A stretch of 64,000 nucleotides of DNA from positions 1 to 64,000 of the forward strand of contig NZ_JAHGAW010000009.1 of the NCBI RefSeq assembly GCF_018603885.1. Direction: 5' to 3'. Shown here one piece after another: positions 30,630-39,363 of the stretch. The position numbers were made by a program, and so were the translations under genes. The notes below the pieces were generated by a model. The model did not search any database, was not told the DNA's origin, and saw only the letters and a list, made by a program, of their open reading frames with translations. Source of the DNA: Sphingobium nicotianae (lineage in GTDB: Bacteria > Pseudomonadota > Alphaproteobacteria > Sphingomonadales > Sphingomonadaceae). Each line of letters opens with the position of its first letter. Position 1 is the stretch's first letter.

Positions 30630-31535
30630 ATGTATGATGCCAAGGATCCGCGATCGAAGATGAAGCAGAGCTCGGAAACGGCGGGGAAGCAGCCGGTGCT
30701 CGATTATGCCGACGTGGAGTTGATGGAATTTCACAAGAGCCCGCCGCAGGAAAGCGGCCCGGGCTACAAGACCTGGTACGGCCGCGGCCAGAATTTCGTG
30801 CTGGCCTATACGGAAGCCGAACCCGGTACGGTGCTCTCGCGCGACGACCAGCCCGACGAATATATGACCTTCTTCCCGGAGAAGCGGACGGTGGTCGACA
30901 TCGAGACCGCCAATGGCAGCGCGAGCGACGTGCGCTACAAGCTCGCGATCATCCCGCCGGGCGCGAGCAAGATCACGGTGAAGGAGGGTGGGCAGGTGGT
31001 CCGCCTGTTCAGCTCGGTCGCGCCGGATCTGTGCGAGATCAGCGCCAATGCGGAGAGCTATCGCGAGCCGCATCCGAACATCGCGCCTTACCAGCCCTGG
31101 CCCAATCCGCCCGAGGGCTTCAAGCTGCGCCTGTATCCGATGGATGCGCAGAACGCGCCGGGCCAGTTCATGAACCTGTACCGCTCCACCAATCTCATGA
31201 TCAACCTGTTCCCGGTGGTCGATGTGGAGCGCGATCAGGATCGCCTGTCGCCGCACAGCCACGAGGATTTCGAGCAATGCTCGCTGACCTTGCAGGGCAA
31301 TTACCGCCACTATCTGCGCTGGCCCTGGATCCCCAACCGGAAGGCCTGGCGCGACGATCGCATCATCGATTGCGAGTCTCCGTCGATCACGGTCATCCCT
31401 TCGCAGGTGGTCCACACGTCGATCCCGACGCCCAAGCCACCGTGCCACCTGATCGACATCTTCGCGCCGCCGCGCTTCGATTTCTCGCGGATGGACGGCT
31501 GGGTGAAGAATGCCGACGAATATCCGATGCCGTGA
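30630..31535 (+). CDS. Cupin-like protein of unknown function next to lig operon
   Basis: A 301-residue soluble protein from ATG 30630, after GAGGGGAGAGGAG; no signal peptide. The C-terminal third has a cupin-like metal site: LSPHSHEDFEQCSLTLQGNYRHYL and, about 45 residues on, IPSQVVHTSIPT. The N-terminal half may be a second, degenerate cupin barrel. I do not recognise a characterised homologue. Its position immediately upstream of ligDFEG, on the same strand, suggests a role in aromatic dimer or side-chain metabolism, but a hairpin separates the two units. Confidence 0.6.
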   Translation: MYDAKDPRSKMKQSSETAGKQPVLDYADVELMEFHKSPPQESGPGYKTWYGRGQNFVLAYTEAEPGTVLSRDDQPDEYMTFFPEKRTVVDIETANGSASDVRYKLAIIPPGASKITVKEGGQVVRLFSSVAPDLCEISANAESYREPHPNIAPYQPWPNPPEGFKLRLYPMDAQNAPGQFMNLYRSTNLMINLFPVVDVERDQDRLSPHSHEDFEQCSLTLQGNYRHYLRWPWIPNRKAWRDDRIIDCESPSITVIPSQVVHTSIPTPKPPCHLIDIFAPPRFDFSRMDGWVKNADEYPMP

Positions 31536-31544
31536 TATCCGGTG

Positions 31545-31582
31545 GGCTTCGGGATGATGGCGGGCTCATCATTCCCGAAGCC
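31545..31582 (+). terminator. Strong hairpin after the cupin gene
   Basis: GGCTTCGGGATGATG (31545-31559) pairs with CATCATTCCCGAAGCC (31567-31582) with one bulged base and a 7-base loop, 9 bp past the stop. There is no long T-run, but the stem is long. It implies that the cupin gene and ligDFEG are mainly separate transcripts. Confidence 0.6.
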
Positions 31583-31816
31583 GCCAACGCCGACTGTCCC
31601 GGTTCGGCGCGCCATTGTTGACATTGTCCAAAATTATGTCGAAAGCCTCGGCGTTCGTCCGGCAGGCGTGCGTGAAAGGATTCGGTAGCGGCACTCTTCG
31701 TCGATGAGAAGTGTCCTCCTTTCGCGTCGCGGCTGCCGACGCAGGATGCCCGATCGGTGATTCAGCCAGTGCCTGTCTCACTCTGTCGCTCGGGCAGGAC
31801 AGAAGGAGAGGCGTAC

Positions 31817-32734
31817 ATGCAAGATTTCAGCGGCCAATTGGCGTTCATCACCGGCGGCGCATCGGGCGCGGGCTTTGGCCAGGCCAAGGTCTTCGGACGG
31901 GCCGGCGCGGAGATCGTCATCGCCGACGTGCGCGCGGAGGCCATCGAAACGGCGCTGACCGAGCTGCGCGAACTGCAGATCAAATGCCATGGCATCGTGC
32001 TCGATATCATGGATCGCGACGCCTATGCGAAGGCCGCCGATGGGGTCGAGACGGTGTTTGGCCGCGCCCCGACCATTCTTTCCAACACGGCGGGCGTGAA
32101 CAGCTTCGGGCCGATCGAGCTCACCACCTATGATGACTTTGACTGGATCATCGGCGTCAATCTGAATGGCGTGATCAACGGCTGCGTCACCTTCATCCCG
32201 CGCATGATCAAGGCAGGGGTGCCGGGCCACATCGTCACCGTCTCGTCGCTCGGCGGCTTCATGGGCAGCGCGCTGGCCGGGCCATATTCGGCCGCCAAGG
32301 CCGCGAGCATCAACCTGATGGAGGGCTATCGCCAGGGCCTCGCCAAATATGACATCGGCGTATCGGTGGCGACCCCGGCCAACATCAAGTCGAACATCGC
32401 CGAAGCCTCGCGCCTGCGCCCCGCCAAATATGGCACCAGCGGCTATGTCGAGAACGAGGAGTCGATCGCCTCGCTCCACTCGATCCACCAGCACGGCCTG
32501 GAGCCCGAGGCGCTCGGCCAGGCGATCTACAAGGGCATTCAGGAGAATGCGCTCTACATCATCCCTTATCCCGAGGTGCGCGAGGGGCTGGAGAAGCATT
32601 TCCAGGCGATCATCGACTCGGTCGCGCCGATGGACAGCGATCCCGAGGGCGCAAAGCAGCGCGTCGAGGCGCTGGTCAACTGGGGCCGCGACCGCACCCG
32701 CGTCTTCGCCGAGGGCAACAAGGAAGGCGCCTGA
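31817..32734 (+). CDS. ligD: C-alpha dehydrogenase for beta-aryl ether lignin dimers
   Basis: A 305-residue short-chain dehydrogenase oxidising the C-alpha alcohol of guaiacylglycerol-beta-guaiacyl ether to the ketone with NAD+. The cofactor motif is FITGGASGAGFG, the catalytic Ser is in VTVSSLGGF and the YxxxK is YSAAKAAS. Sequence across its length closely follows SYK-6 LigD as I remember it. ATG 31817 follows AAGGAGAGG. It leads the ligDFEG operon; ketone formation is needed before ether cleavage by LigF and LigE. Confidence 0.93.
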   Translation: MQDFSGQLAFITGGASGAGFGQAKVFGRAGAEIVIADVRAEAIETALTELRELQIKCHGIVLDIMDRDAYAKAADGVETVFGRAPTILSNTAGVNSFGPIELTTYDDFDWIIGVNLNGVINGCVTFIPRMIKAGVPGHIVTVSSLGGFMGSALAGPYSAAKAASINLMEGYRQGLAKYDIGVSVATPANIKSNIAEASRLRPAKYGTSGYVENEESIASLHSIHQHGLEPEALGQAIYKGIQENALYIIPYPEVREGLEKHFQAIIDSVAPMDSDPEGAKQRVEALVNWGRDRTRVFAEGNKEGA

Positions 32735-32809
32735 CGAAATTTGCGGGCGTTGGCGATCGCATCGCCGCGCCCTTTGCCGCATGATGCATCACGCGATTAG
32801 GAGACAGAC

Positions 32810-33586
32810 ATGACCCTCAAACTCTACAGCTTCGGCCCCGGAGCCAACAGCCTCAAGCCGCTTGCCACACTCTACGAAAAAGGGCTGAAGTTCGAGCCGG
32901 TCTTTGTCGATCCCGCCAAGTTCGAGCAGCATTCGGACTGGTTCAAGGCGATCAACCCCCGCGGTCAGGTGCCCGCGCTCTGGCACGACGGCAAGGTTGT
33001 TACCGAATCGACGGTGATCTGCGAATATCTCGAGGACGTCTTCCCCGAGGCTGGCAATTCGCTGCGGCCCGCCGATCCCTTCAAGCGCGCCGAGATGCGC
33101 GTGTGGACCAAGTGGGTCGACGAGTATTTCTGCTGGTGTGTCTCCACCATCGGCTGGGCCTATGGCATCAAGGCGATTGCGCAGAAGATGACCGACGAGG
33201 AGTTCGAGGAGCATGTCACGACGAAGGTGACGATCCCCGAGCAGCAGGTGAAGTGGCGGCGCGCGCGCAACGGCTTCCCGCAGGAGATGCTGGACGAGGA
33301 ATTCCGCAAGGTCGGCGTCTCGGTCGCGCGGCTGGAGGAGACGCTCTCGAAGCAGGATTATCTGGTCGACAGCGGCTACAGCCTCGCCGACATCTGTAAC
33401 TTCGCCATCGCCAATGGCCTGCAGCGCCCCGGTGGCTTCTTCCAGGACTATGTGAACGAGCAGAAGACGCCGGGCCTGTGCGCCTGGCTCGACCGCGTCA
33501 ACGCGCGGCCGGCGATCAAGGAGATGTTCGCCAAGGCCAAGCGCGAGGAACTGCTGAAGGACGCCGACAAGAAGGTGCAGGCGTAA
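32810..33586 (+). CDS. ligF: Beta-etherase (glutathione S-transferase type), LigF
   Basis: A 258-residue GST-fold enzyme that attacks the beta carbon of the C-alpha ketone with glutathione, releasing guaiacol. Near-identity to SYK-6 LigF is clear from MTLKLYSFGPGANSLKPLATLYEKGL through FGIK-like and NGLQRPGGFF segments. LigF acts on the beta-S substrate, complementary to LigE. The last bases are part of a short tandem duplication that also duplicates the stop region (AGGTGCAGGCGTAA twice). Confidence 0.93.
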   Translation: MTLKLYSFGPGANSLKPLATLYEKGLKFEPVFVDPAKFEQHSDWFKAINPRGQVPALWHDGKVVTESTVICEYLEDVFPEAGNSLRPADPFKRAEMRVWTKWVDEYFCWCVSTIGWAYGIKAIAQKMTDEEFEEHVTTKVTIPEQQVKWRRARNGFPQEMLDEEFRKVGVSVARLEETLSKQDYLVDSGYSLADICNFAIANGLQRPGGFFQDYVNEQKTPGLCAWLDRVNARPAIKEMFAKAKREELLKDADKKVQA

Positions 33587-33625
33587 AGGTGCAGGCGTAA
33601 GCGCAGATCGAGGACATTCCCTCAT

Positions 33626-33701
33626 CCGTTCGGGCTGAGCCTGTCGAAGCCTCGCCCTTTTCTTGAAGAAGGACAGCCTTCGACAAGCACAGGGCGAACG
33701 G
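33626..33701. repeat. Imperfect inverted repeat between ligF and ligE
   Basis: CCGTTCG...CTGTCGAAG on the left is mirrored by CTTCGACA...CGAACGG on the right, making a 76-bp imperfect hairpin. This matches the widespread sphingomonad TCGAAG-type intergenic element. It could modulate ligF versus ligE mRNA levels. Confidence 0.6.
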
Positions 33702-33734
33702 AAGGGGAATGGTTTCGCTAGAGAGGACGGGCCC

Positions 33735-34577
33735 ATGGCCAAGAACAACACCATCACCCTGTTCGACCTGCAGCTCGAAAGCGGCTGCACGATCAGCCCC
33801 TATGTGTGGCGCACCAAATATGCGCTGGCGCACAAGGGCTTCGACATCGACATCGTGCCGGGCGGCTTCACCGGCATCCTGGAGCGCACCGGCGGCAAGT
33901 CCGAGCGCGTTCCGGTCATCGTTGATGACGGCGAATGGGTGCTCGATAGCTGGGTGATCGCGGAATATCTCGACGAGACATATCCCGACCGGCCGATGCT
34001 GTTCGAGGGGGCGACCCAGAAGAATCTGATGAAGTTCCTCGACAACTGGCTGTGGCAGACCGCCATCGGCCCGTGGTTCCGCTGCTATATTCTCGACTAT
34101 CACGATCTCTCGCTGCCGCAGGACCGGGAGTATGTGCGCTGGAGCCGCGAGCAGTGGTTCCTTGGCGGGCAAAGACTCGAGGATGTGCAGGCCGGTCGCG
34201 AGGATCGCCTGCCTTTGGTCTCGCCGACGCTGGGGCCGTTCCGCAAGATCCTCGCCGAGACCAGGTGGCTGGGCGGCGATCAGCCCAATTTCGCTGACTA
34301 TTCGGCGCTCGCCGTGTTTCTCTGGACTGCCTCGGTGGCGCGCACGCCGCCGCTGGTCGAGAATGATCCGCTGCGCGACTGGCTGGATCGTGGGTTCGAT
34401 CTGTTTGGCGGGCTGGGGCGGCATCCGGGGATGCACTCGCTGTTCGGGCTGCAATTGCGCGAAGGCGATCCGGAACCGTTCGTGCCAGTCACGGGCCCCG
34501 CGGGCGCGGGCGGGCAGCATGTGAACACCGGCCCGGCGGCGACCAAGATGCCGGAGCGGGTGGCGTCGAAGGATTGA
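33735..34577 (+). CDS. ligE: Beta-etherase (glutathione S-transferase type), LigE
   Basis: A 280-residue GST-type enzyme, closely matching SYK-6 LigE: MAKNNTITLFDLQLESGCTI, GGKSERVPVIVDDG and WLGGDQPNFADYSALAVFLW. It cleaves the beta-R ether with glutathione, giving the stereochemical partner of LigF. The ATG at 33735 fits the LigE N-terminus; the frame extends upstream without similarity. LigE and LigF share fold but little sequence, so this is not a simple duplication. Confidence 0.93.
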   Translation: MAKNNTITLFDLQLESGCTISPYVWRTKYALAHKGFDIDIVPGGFTGILERTGGKSERVPVIVDDGEWVLDSWVIAEYLDETYPDRPMLFEGATQKNLMKFLDNWLWQTAIGPWFRCYILDYHDLSLPQDREYVRWSREQWFLGGQRLEDVQAGREDRLPLVSPTLGPFRKILAETRWLGGDQPNFADYSALAVFLWTASVARTPPLVENDPLRDWLDRGFDLFGGLGRHPGMHSLFGLQLREGDPEPFVPVTGPAGAGGQHVNTGPAATKMPERVASKD

Positions 34578-34590
34578 GGACCGCATGTCA

Positions 34591-34705
34591 CCCCTCCTCT
34601 TCAGAGGAGGGGCCGGGGGTGGTGGCGATGCGCCAGCATCGCGCGCGTCGCGACAAGATTGCAGCGTCGAAGCACCACCCCAACCCCTCCTCTGAACAGG
34701 AGGGG
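34591..34705. repeat. Paired C/G palindromes between ligE and ligG
   Basis: Two hairpins of one family: CCCCTCCTCT-TC-AGAGGAGGGG (34591-34612) and CCCCTCCT-CTGAAC-AGGAGGGG (34684-34705), with inverted GGGGGTGGTGG and CCACCCC arms between them. The same palindrome recurs at 37316-37337. Confidence 0.75.
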
Positions 34706-34722
34706 CTAAGAAGGGAGGACCT

Positions 34723-35514
34723 ATGACCCAGGAACTGACCATCTATCATATCCCCGGCTGCCCCTTCTCGGAGCGGATCGAGATCATGCTGGCGCTGAAG
34801 GGCCTGGCGATGAAAGATGTCGAGATCGACATCTCCAAACCGCGCCCGGACTGGCTGCTGGCCAAGAGCGGAGGGACGACCGCGCTGCCTTTGCTCGATG
34901 TCGAGAATGGCGAGAGCCTGAAGGAGAGCATGGTCATCCTGCGCTATCTGGAGCAGCGCTATCCCGATCCGGCGGTCGCGCATCCCGATCCGTTCAAGCA
35001 TGCGGTCGAGGGGATGCTGGCGGAGCTGGCAGGGCCGTTCTCGGGATCGGGCTATCGCATGATCCTCAACCGCGATCCGTCCAAGCGCGATGAAATGCGT
35101 GCGGCGGTCGATGCCGAGTTCGGCAAGATCGACGCGTTCCTGAAGCGCTATGCAACCGGTGCGGATTTCCTCTTCGAGGACCGGTTCGGCTGGGCTGAGG
35201 TGGCGATGACGCCGATGTTCAAGCGGCTATGGTTCCTCGATTATTATGAGAATTATGAGGTGCCGGCCCAGTATGATCGCGTGCTGCGCTGGCGCGAGGC
35301 CTGCGTGTCGCATCCGGCCGCGCAGCATCGCAGCAGGGAAGAGCTGCTGAAGCTCTATTATGACTATAGCCAGGGCGGCGGGAATGGCCGCATTCCCGAC
35401 GGTCGGCAAATCTCCAGCTTCTCGCCGGACTTCGACTGGCGCGATCGCCCGATGCCACCGCGCGACAAATGGGGCCATGCCGCGAGCGATGCGGAATTGG
35501 GGCTGGTCGCGTAA
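34723..35514 (+). CDS. ligG: Glutathione lyase, LigG
   Basis: A 263-residue omega-class-like GST that removes glutathione from the thioether made by LigF or LigE, yielding the hydroxypropanone. The active site CPFS (IYHIPGCPFSERIEIML) has the catalytic cysteine expected of this class. The sequence closely follows SYK-6 LigG through FSGSGYRMILNRD and YDYSQGGGNGRIPDG. It is the last gene of the ligDFEG cluster. Confidence 0.93.
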   Translation: MTQELTIYHIPGCPFSERIEIMLALKGLAMKDVEIDISKPRPDWLLAKSGGTTALPLLDVENGESLKESMVILRYLEQRYPDPAVAHPDPFKHAVEGMLAELAGPFSGSGYRMILNRDPSKRDEMRAAVDAEFGKIDAFLKRYATGADFLFEDRFGWAEVAMTPMFKRLWFLDYYENYEVPAQYDRVLRWREACVSHPAAQHRSREELLKLYYDYSQGGGNGRIPDGRQISSFSPDFDWRDRPMPPRDKWGHAASDAELGLVA

Positions 35515-35828
35515 GTCTCCGATCGAACCAGACATTGCCTAGGTGAGCTGAGGAGCCCGGCGTTGGTTCGCCAAGGCGATGTTTGCGCGGCCTCGGGGAG
35601 CTTCTCCTTGGTTTATGCTCCGCTCGATCAGCGCATCCTTGGCGGCTTGCTGCTCCGTTCCTTCCTGTCGCAAGGCTGAACGAACCCGCCACTTTGCGTT
35701 CAGCAGTGCCATGCAATGGTCCAGATACCGCCACAATCATTGCCTAGCGGGGACCAGTGAAACTAGCTACATACGGCCCGGATTTTGGCACGAGCACTGC
35801 CCTGACCTTGCCTGACGGGATTGAAAAC
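35515..35828. other. Intergenic region after ligG, 314 bp
   Basis: No supported gene. A 65-codon open frame on the minus strand (35539-35736, starting MWRYLDHCMALLNAK) has plausible composition but no recognised family. The motif CATTGCCTAG occurs twice here (35533-35542 and 35740-35749), on either side of that frame. Confidence 0.35.
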
Positions 35829-36788
35829 ATGGACAAAGGCGGGGAATTTGCCGCACCTGGCAGCGAGGTCGCGAGTGCGGCGAATGTTGCGGCGGGTGTC
35901 GGGCGATTCATCGACCCCAAGCCGCTGGTCGAGCGGAGCCGCAACTGGCCGCGCTATTTCGGGCCCGCCGTTTCGCTGCTGCTGCTCGCCGCCGCGCTGT
36001 ATCAGTTGCGCGATCTCAAGCTTGGTGACCTCACCAGCCTGCTGCCGACATCGCCGCTCTTCTGGATCGTCTTCGTGGTCAGCTATTTCCAGGCGCCGTT
36101 TACGGACTGGATCATGTTCCGCCGCCTGTGGGGCCTGCCCTTCTCCGGCATGGGCGCCTTGCTGCGCAAGTTCGTCAGCAACGAGATCCTGCTCGGCTAT
36201 CTCGGCGAGGTGTATTTCTACGCCTGGGCAAAGCGTCATGTGAACACGGTCGCCTCGCCATTCGGCGCGATCAAGGACGTGACGATCCTCTCGGCGCTGA
36301 CCGGCAATATCTCGACGATCGTCATGGTGATTCTCGCCGCGCCGATGATCGGGCAGCTCAATCTGGGCATCTCCAGCAACACCTTCGCCTGGTCGATCGC
36401 CTTCGTGCTGGGCACGTCTGTCGCCTTCCTGGTGCTGCGGCGGACCTTGTTCACGCTGCCCTCGCGCGATCTGTGGTTCATCGCGAATGTCCATTTCCTG
36501 CGCATCATCTCCTATGCGCTGCTGAGCGGGCTGCTCTGGCACCTCATCCTGCCCGGCGTGGCCTTTGCCTATTGGCTGCTGCTGGCGACGATGCGGCAAT
36601 TGCTCTCGCGGCTGCCGTTCATGCCCAACAAGGATGTGATCTTCGTCAGTCTCGCCACCTTCTTTGTCGGTCGTGACACCGAGATCGTCCATGCCATGGC
36701 GCTGCTCGCCAGCCTGACCGTGGCCGCGCATCTGGTGGTCGGCCTCACTTTCGGCCTCTCTGGCCTCATCCGTGAAAGAAACAGCTGA
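35829..36788 (+). CDS. Polytopic membrane protein, flippase-like
   Basis: A 319-residue protein with about eight hydrophobic segments from residue ~22 on. Conserved-looking features are DWIMFRRLWGLPF and NEILLGYLGEVYFYAWAKRH. This loosely recalls the lysylphosphatidylglycerol synthase transmembrane (UPF0104) fold, but I cannot confirm it. I place the start at ATG 35829; the frame extends to 35757. It overlaps the next gene by 1 bp and appears to form an operon with DUF2141, glycosyltransferase and deacetylase genes, suggesting an envelope lipid or glycan role. Confidence 0.6.
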   Translation: MDKGGEFAAPGSEVASAANVAAGVGRFIDPKPLVERSRNWPRYFGPAVSLLLLAAALYQLRDLKLGDLTSLLPTSPLFWIVFVVSYFQAPFTDWIMFRRLWGLPFSGMGALLRKFVSNEILLGYLGEVYFYAWAKRHVNTVASPFGAIKDVTILSALTGNISTIVMVILAAPMIGQLNLGISSNTFAWSIAFVLGTSVAFLVLRRTLFTLPSRDLWFIANVHFLRIISYALLSGLLWHLILPGVAFAYWLLLATMRQLLSRLPFMPNKDVIFVSLATFFVGRDTEIVHAMALLASLTVAAHLVVGLTFGLSGLIRERNS

Positions 36789-37306
36789 TGTCGATGAGTT
36801 TGTTGTTGCTCGCCGCTGCGTCAGGCGGCGCGGCAATTCCGTCCACCCCTGATCTTGGTACGGCCGAGGGACGCTGCCGCCCGAACGAGAGCGGCCCGGC
36901 CTTCCTGATCACGCTGGCCGGCCTCAAGGACCGGCAGGGGCGCGTCAAGGTCGAGCTCTATCCGCCCAATGACGACGACTTCTTGCAGGACGATAACAAG
37001 CTCGTCGCGGCGGGCAAGACGTTCCGGCGGGTCGAGATGGACGTGCCGAAGACCGGACCGGTGGTCCTGTGCGTGCGTGCGCCGGCGGCCGGCACCTACA
37101 CGTTGAGCCTGCTCCACGATCGCGACAGCAACCGCAAGTTCGGCCTCTCCAAGGATGGTATCGGTTTCCCGGGCGATCCCAAGCTCGGCTGGTCCAAGCC
37201 CGCCTGGAAAAGCGCGGCGGCGACGACCGGCAATGGCCCGACGCGCATCACGGTGACGATGCAGTATCGCGTCGGTCTGTTCAGCTTCGGTCCGCTGAAG
37301 AAGTAG
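36788..37306 (+). CDS. DUF2141 family periplasmic protein
   Basis: A 172-residue protein with a short N-terminal hydrophobic segment. The mature domain is typical of DUF2141: FLITLAGLKDRQGRVKVELYP, then CVRAPAAGTYTLSLLHDRDSNRKFGLSKDGIGF. The fold is Ig-like and the function unknown. The start ATG overlaps the stop of the upstream membrane protein. Confidence 0.78.
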   Translation: MSMSLLLLAAASGGAAIPSTPDLGTAEGRCRPNESGPAFLITLAGLKDRQGRVKVELYPPNDDDFLQDDNKLVAAGKTFRRVEMDVPKTGPVVLCVRAPAAGTYTLSLLHDRDSNRKFGLSKDGIGFPGDPKLGWSKPAWKSAAATTGNGPTRITVTMQYRVGLFSFGPLKK

Positions 37307-37315
37307 TCCTCAACT

Positions 37316-37337
37316 CCCCTCCTCTGAAGAGGAGGGG
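37316..37337. repeat. C/G palindrome after the DUF2141 gene
   Basis: CCCCTCCTCT-GA-AGAGGAGGGG, the same hairpin family as at 34591-34612, differing only in the loop. It could terminate the short operon upstream. Confidence 0.75.
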
Positions 37338-37419
37338 CTTAAGTGTTGCGCCAGTTGCGGACGCTGCTCGCCCATCCTAGAGACGTGGCCATGACCCTGA
37401 TCATGGCTGGCGGCATCCG

Positions 37420-38598
37420 GTGAGAATAGTCGACGTCTGCGCCTTCTATGCGCCGCAGGGCGGCGGCGTGAAGACCTATGTCGAGCGCAAGATCGCGGCG
37501 GCGACGCCGGGCGAGCAGGAAGTCATCATCCTCGCGCCGGGCGAAAAGGACGAGCTGCTGTTCGAAAGCCCCGGCGGCTCGATCCGCACCATCAAGGGGC
37601 CGACGCTGCCGGTCGATCGCCGCTACCGTTATTTCCAGGATGAGCCGGCGCTGCATGCCGCGCTCGACGACCTGAAGCCCGATCTGGTCGAGGTGTCCTC
37701 GCCGTGGAGCAGCCCGGCCATGGTCGCGCGCTGGGAGGCCGATGTGCCGCGCGCGCTGATCATGCATGCCGATCCGCTCTCCGCTTATGCCTATCGCTGG
37801 TTCAGCCCGATCGCCTCGCGCGACACGATCGACAGCGCGTTCGACTGGTTCTGGCGGCATCTGCGCAAGCTGGACGAGAGCTATGAGCTGGTGATCAGTG
37901 CCGGACGGAGCCTCAGCGACCGCCTCATCGAGGGCGGCATGACCAATGTCCACACCATGCCAATGGGCGTGGAGAGCGGCCTGTTCGATCCCGCGCTGCG
38001 CGACCTCGACCTGCGCACGCGGCTGCTCGAGCGCTGCGGGCTCGGTCCGGAAGCGACGCTGCTGATCGCCCTCGGCCGGCATGCGAGCGAGAAGCGCTGG
38101 CCGATGGTGTTCGATGCGGTGACGGCGGCGGGCTATCAGCGGCCGATCGGCCTCATCCTGTTCGGTGACGGGCGCGAGCGCGCCAAGGTGGTCCGCGCCG
38201 CGATGCGCAACCCGACCGTCCATCTCGCCGCGCCGGTGACGGACCGCCGCGACCTCGCGACCATCCTCGCCAGCGCCGATGCGCTCGTCCATGGCTGCGA
38301 GGCGGAGACCTTCTGCCTGGCGGCCGCCGAGGCCAAGGCGAGCGGCCTGCCGATCATCGTGCCCGACGAGGGCGGCGCCAGCGACCAGTTCGTGCCGGGG
38401 CAGGGCGCGCTCTACAAGGCGCGCAGCGGGGCTGCGCTGGCGGCGGCGATCGCGGATTTCCTGGCGAGCGATCCGGCAGGAGCGCGTCGCCGGGCTGCCG
38501 CCAACGCCTGGCGCGTGCCGACCATGGAAGCGCATTTCGAAGCCTTGTTCGCGCTCTATGCGGCGCAGTTGCGCAAGAATGTGTCGCATGTCGCCTGA
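37420..38598 (+). CDS. Glycosyltransferase, GT4-like
   Basis: A 392-residue GT-B protein from GTG 37420. The N-terminal acceptor domain starts MRIVDVCAFYAPQGGGVKTYVERK, and the C-terminal donor domain has LLIALGRHASEKRW and the EAETFCLAAAEAKASGLPIIVPDEGG nucleotide-sugar motif. It resembles glycosyltransferases acting on lipids or cell-surface glycans; acceptor and donor are unknown. The 3' end overlaps the next gene by 11 bp, so the two are coupled. Confidence 0.82.
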   Translation: MRIVDVCAFYAPQGGGVKTYVERKIAAATPGEQEVIILAPGEKDELLFESPGGSIRTIKGPTLPVDRRYRYFQDEPALHAALDDLKPDLVEVSSPWSSPAMVARWEADVPRALIMHADPLSAYAYRWFSPIASRDTIDSAFDWFWRHLRKLDESYELVISAGRSLSDRLIEGGMTNVHTMPMGVESGLFDPALRDLDLRTRLLERCGLGPEATLLIALGRHASEKRWPMVFDAVTAAGYQRPIGLILFGDGRERAKVVRAAMRNPTVHLAAPVTDRRDLATILASADALVHGCEAETFCLAAAEAKASGLPIIVPDEGGASDQFVPGQGALYKARSGAALAAAIADFLASDPAGARRRAAANAWRVPTMEAHFEALFALYAAQLRKNVSHVA

Positions 38599-39331
38599 AC
38601 GCCTCCTGCTGACGTCGATCCACGATGTCGGGCCGCGTTCGGAGACGCAGGTGGATCGTCTGCGCGATCATCTCGCTGCCCACGTGCCGGTTGAGAAGAT
38701 CGCCATGCTGGTGGTGCCGGATCATTGGGGCGAGGCGCCGCTCAAGGCGGGGACGCCCTTTGCCGCGCGACTGCGGGACTGGGCGGACGCGGGTGCGGAG
38801 ATGTTCGTCCACGGTTGGTATCACCGCGACACGAGCGCGCATGAGAGCTTCGCCGCGCGGATGAAGGCGAAGCATATGACCGCGTCCGAGGGGGAGTTTC
38901 TCGGCCTCGACGAGGAGACCGCCTACCAGCGCATGACGCAGGGCCGCGCGCTGATCGAGGACATTATCGGCCGTCCGGTCGCGGGCTTCATCGCGCCGGC
39001 CTGGCTCTACGGGCCGGGCGCCCATGCCGCGATGGCGCGGGCGGGCTTCGCCATGGCCGAGGATCATTGGCGGGTCTGGCAACCCGGTGCGGTTGAGCGG
39101 CCATTGGCGAGTGGCCCGGTGATCACCTGGGCGAGCCGGAGCAAGCCGCGCATCGCCTCATCCTTGTTTGCGGCCTGGGCGCTGCCGACGGTATTGCGCT
39201 GGAAGAAGGTCGCGCGCGTCGCGGTGCATCCGGGTGATACCGGGGTGCCGGCGTTGCTGGAGAGCATCGGCGCGACCCTGCGGCGGATGACGCGCAGCCA
39301 CCGGCCGGGGCGTTACGCGGAGTTGCTTTAG
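38588..39331 (+). CDS. Polysaccharide deacetylase-type protein (DUF2334-like)
   Basis: A 247-residue protein from ATG 38588. It starts with LLLTSIHDVGPRSETQVDRL, where the Asp of the metal site sits in IHDV. It also has a HGWYHRD histidine motif and GFIAPAWLYG, all features of the DUF2334/NodB-like superfamily. Coupled to the glycosyltransferase, it may deacetylate the glycolipid or glycan made by it. It has no signal peptide, so a cytoplasmic step is likely. Confidence 0.78.
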   Translation: MSPERLLLTSIHDVGPRSETQVDRLRDHLAAHVPVEKIAMLVVPDHWGEAPLKAGTPFAARLRDWADAGAEMFVHGWYHRDTSAHESFAARMKAKHMTASEGEFLGLDEETAYQRMTQGRALIEDIIGRPVAGFIAPAWLYGPGAHAAMARAGFAMAEDHWRVWQPGAVERPLASGPVITWASRSKPRIASSLFAAWALPTVLRWKKVARVAVHPGDTGVPALLESIGATLRRMTRSHRPGRYAELL

Positions 39332-39363
39332 AGTCTGTTCTGTTCAGATAGAACCGGTCCGTT

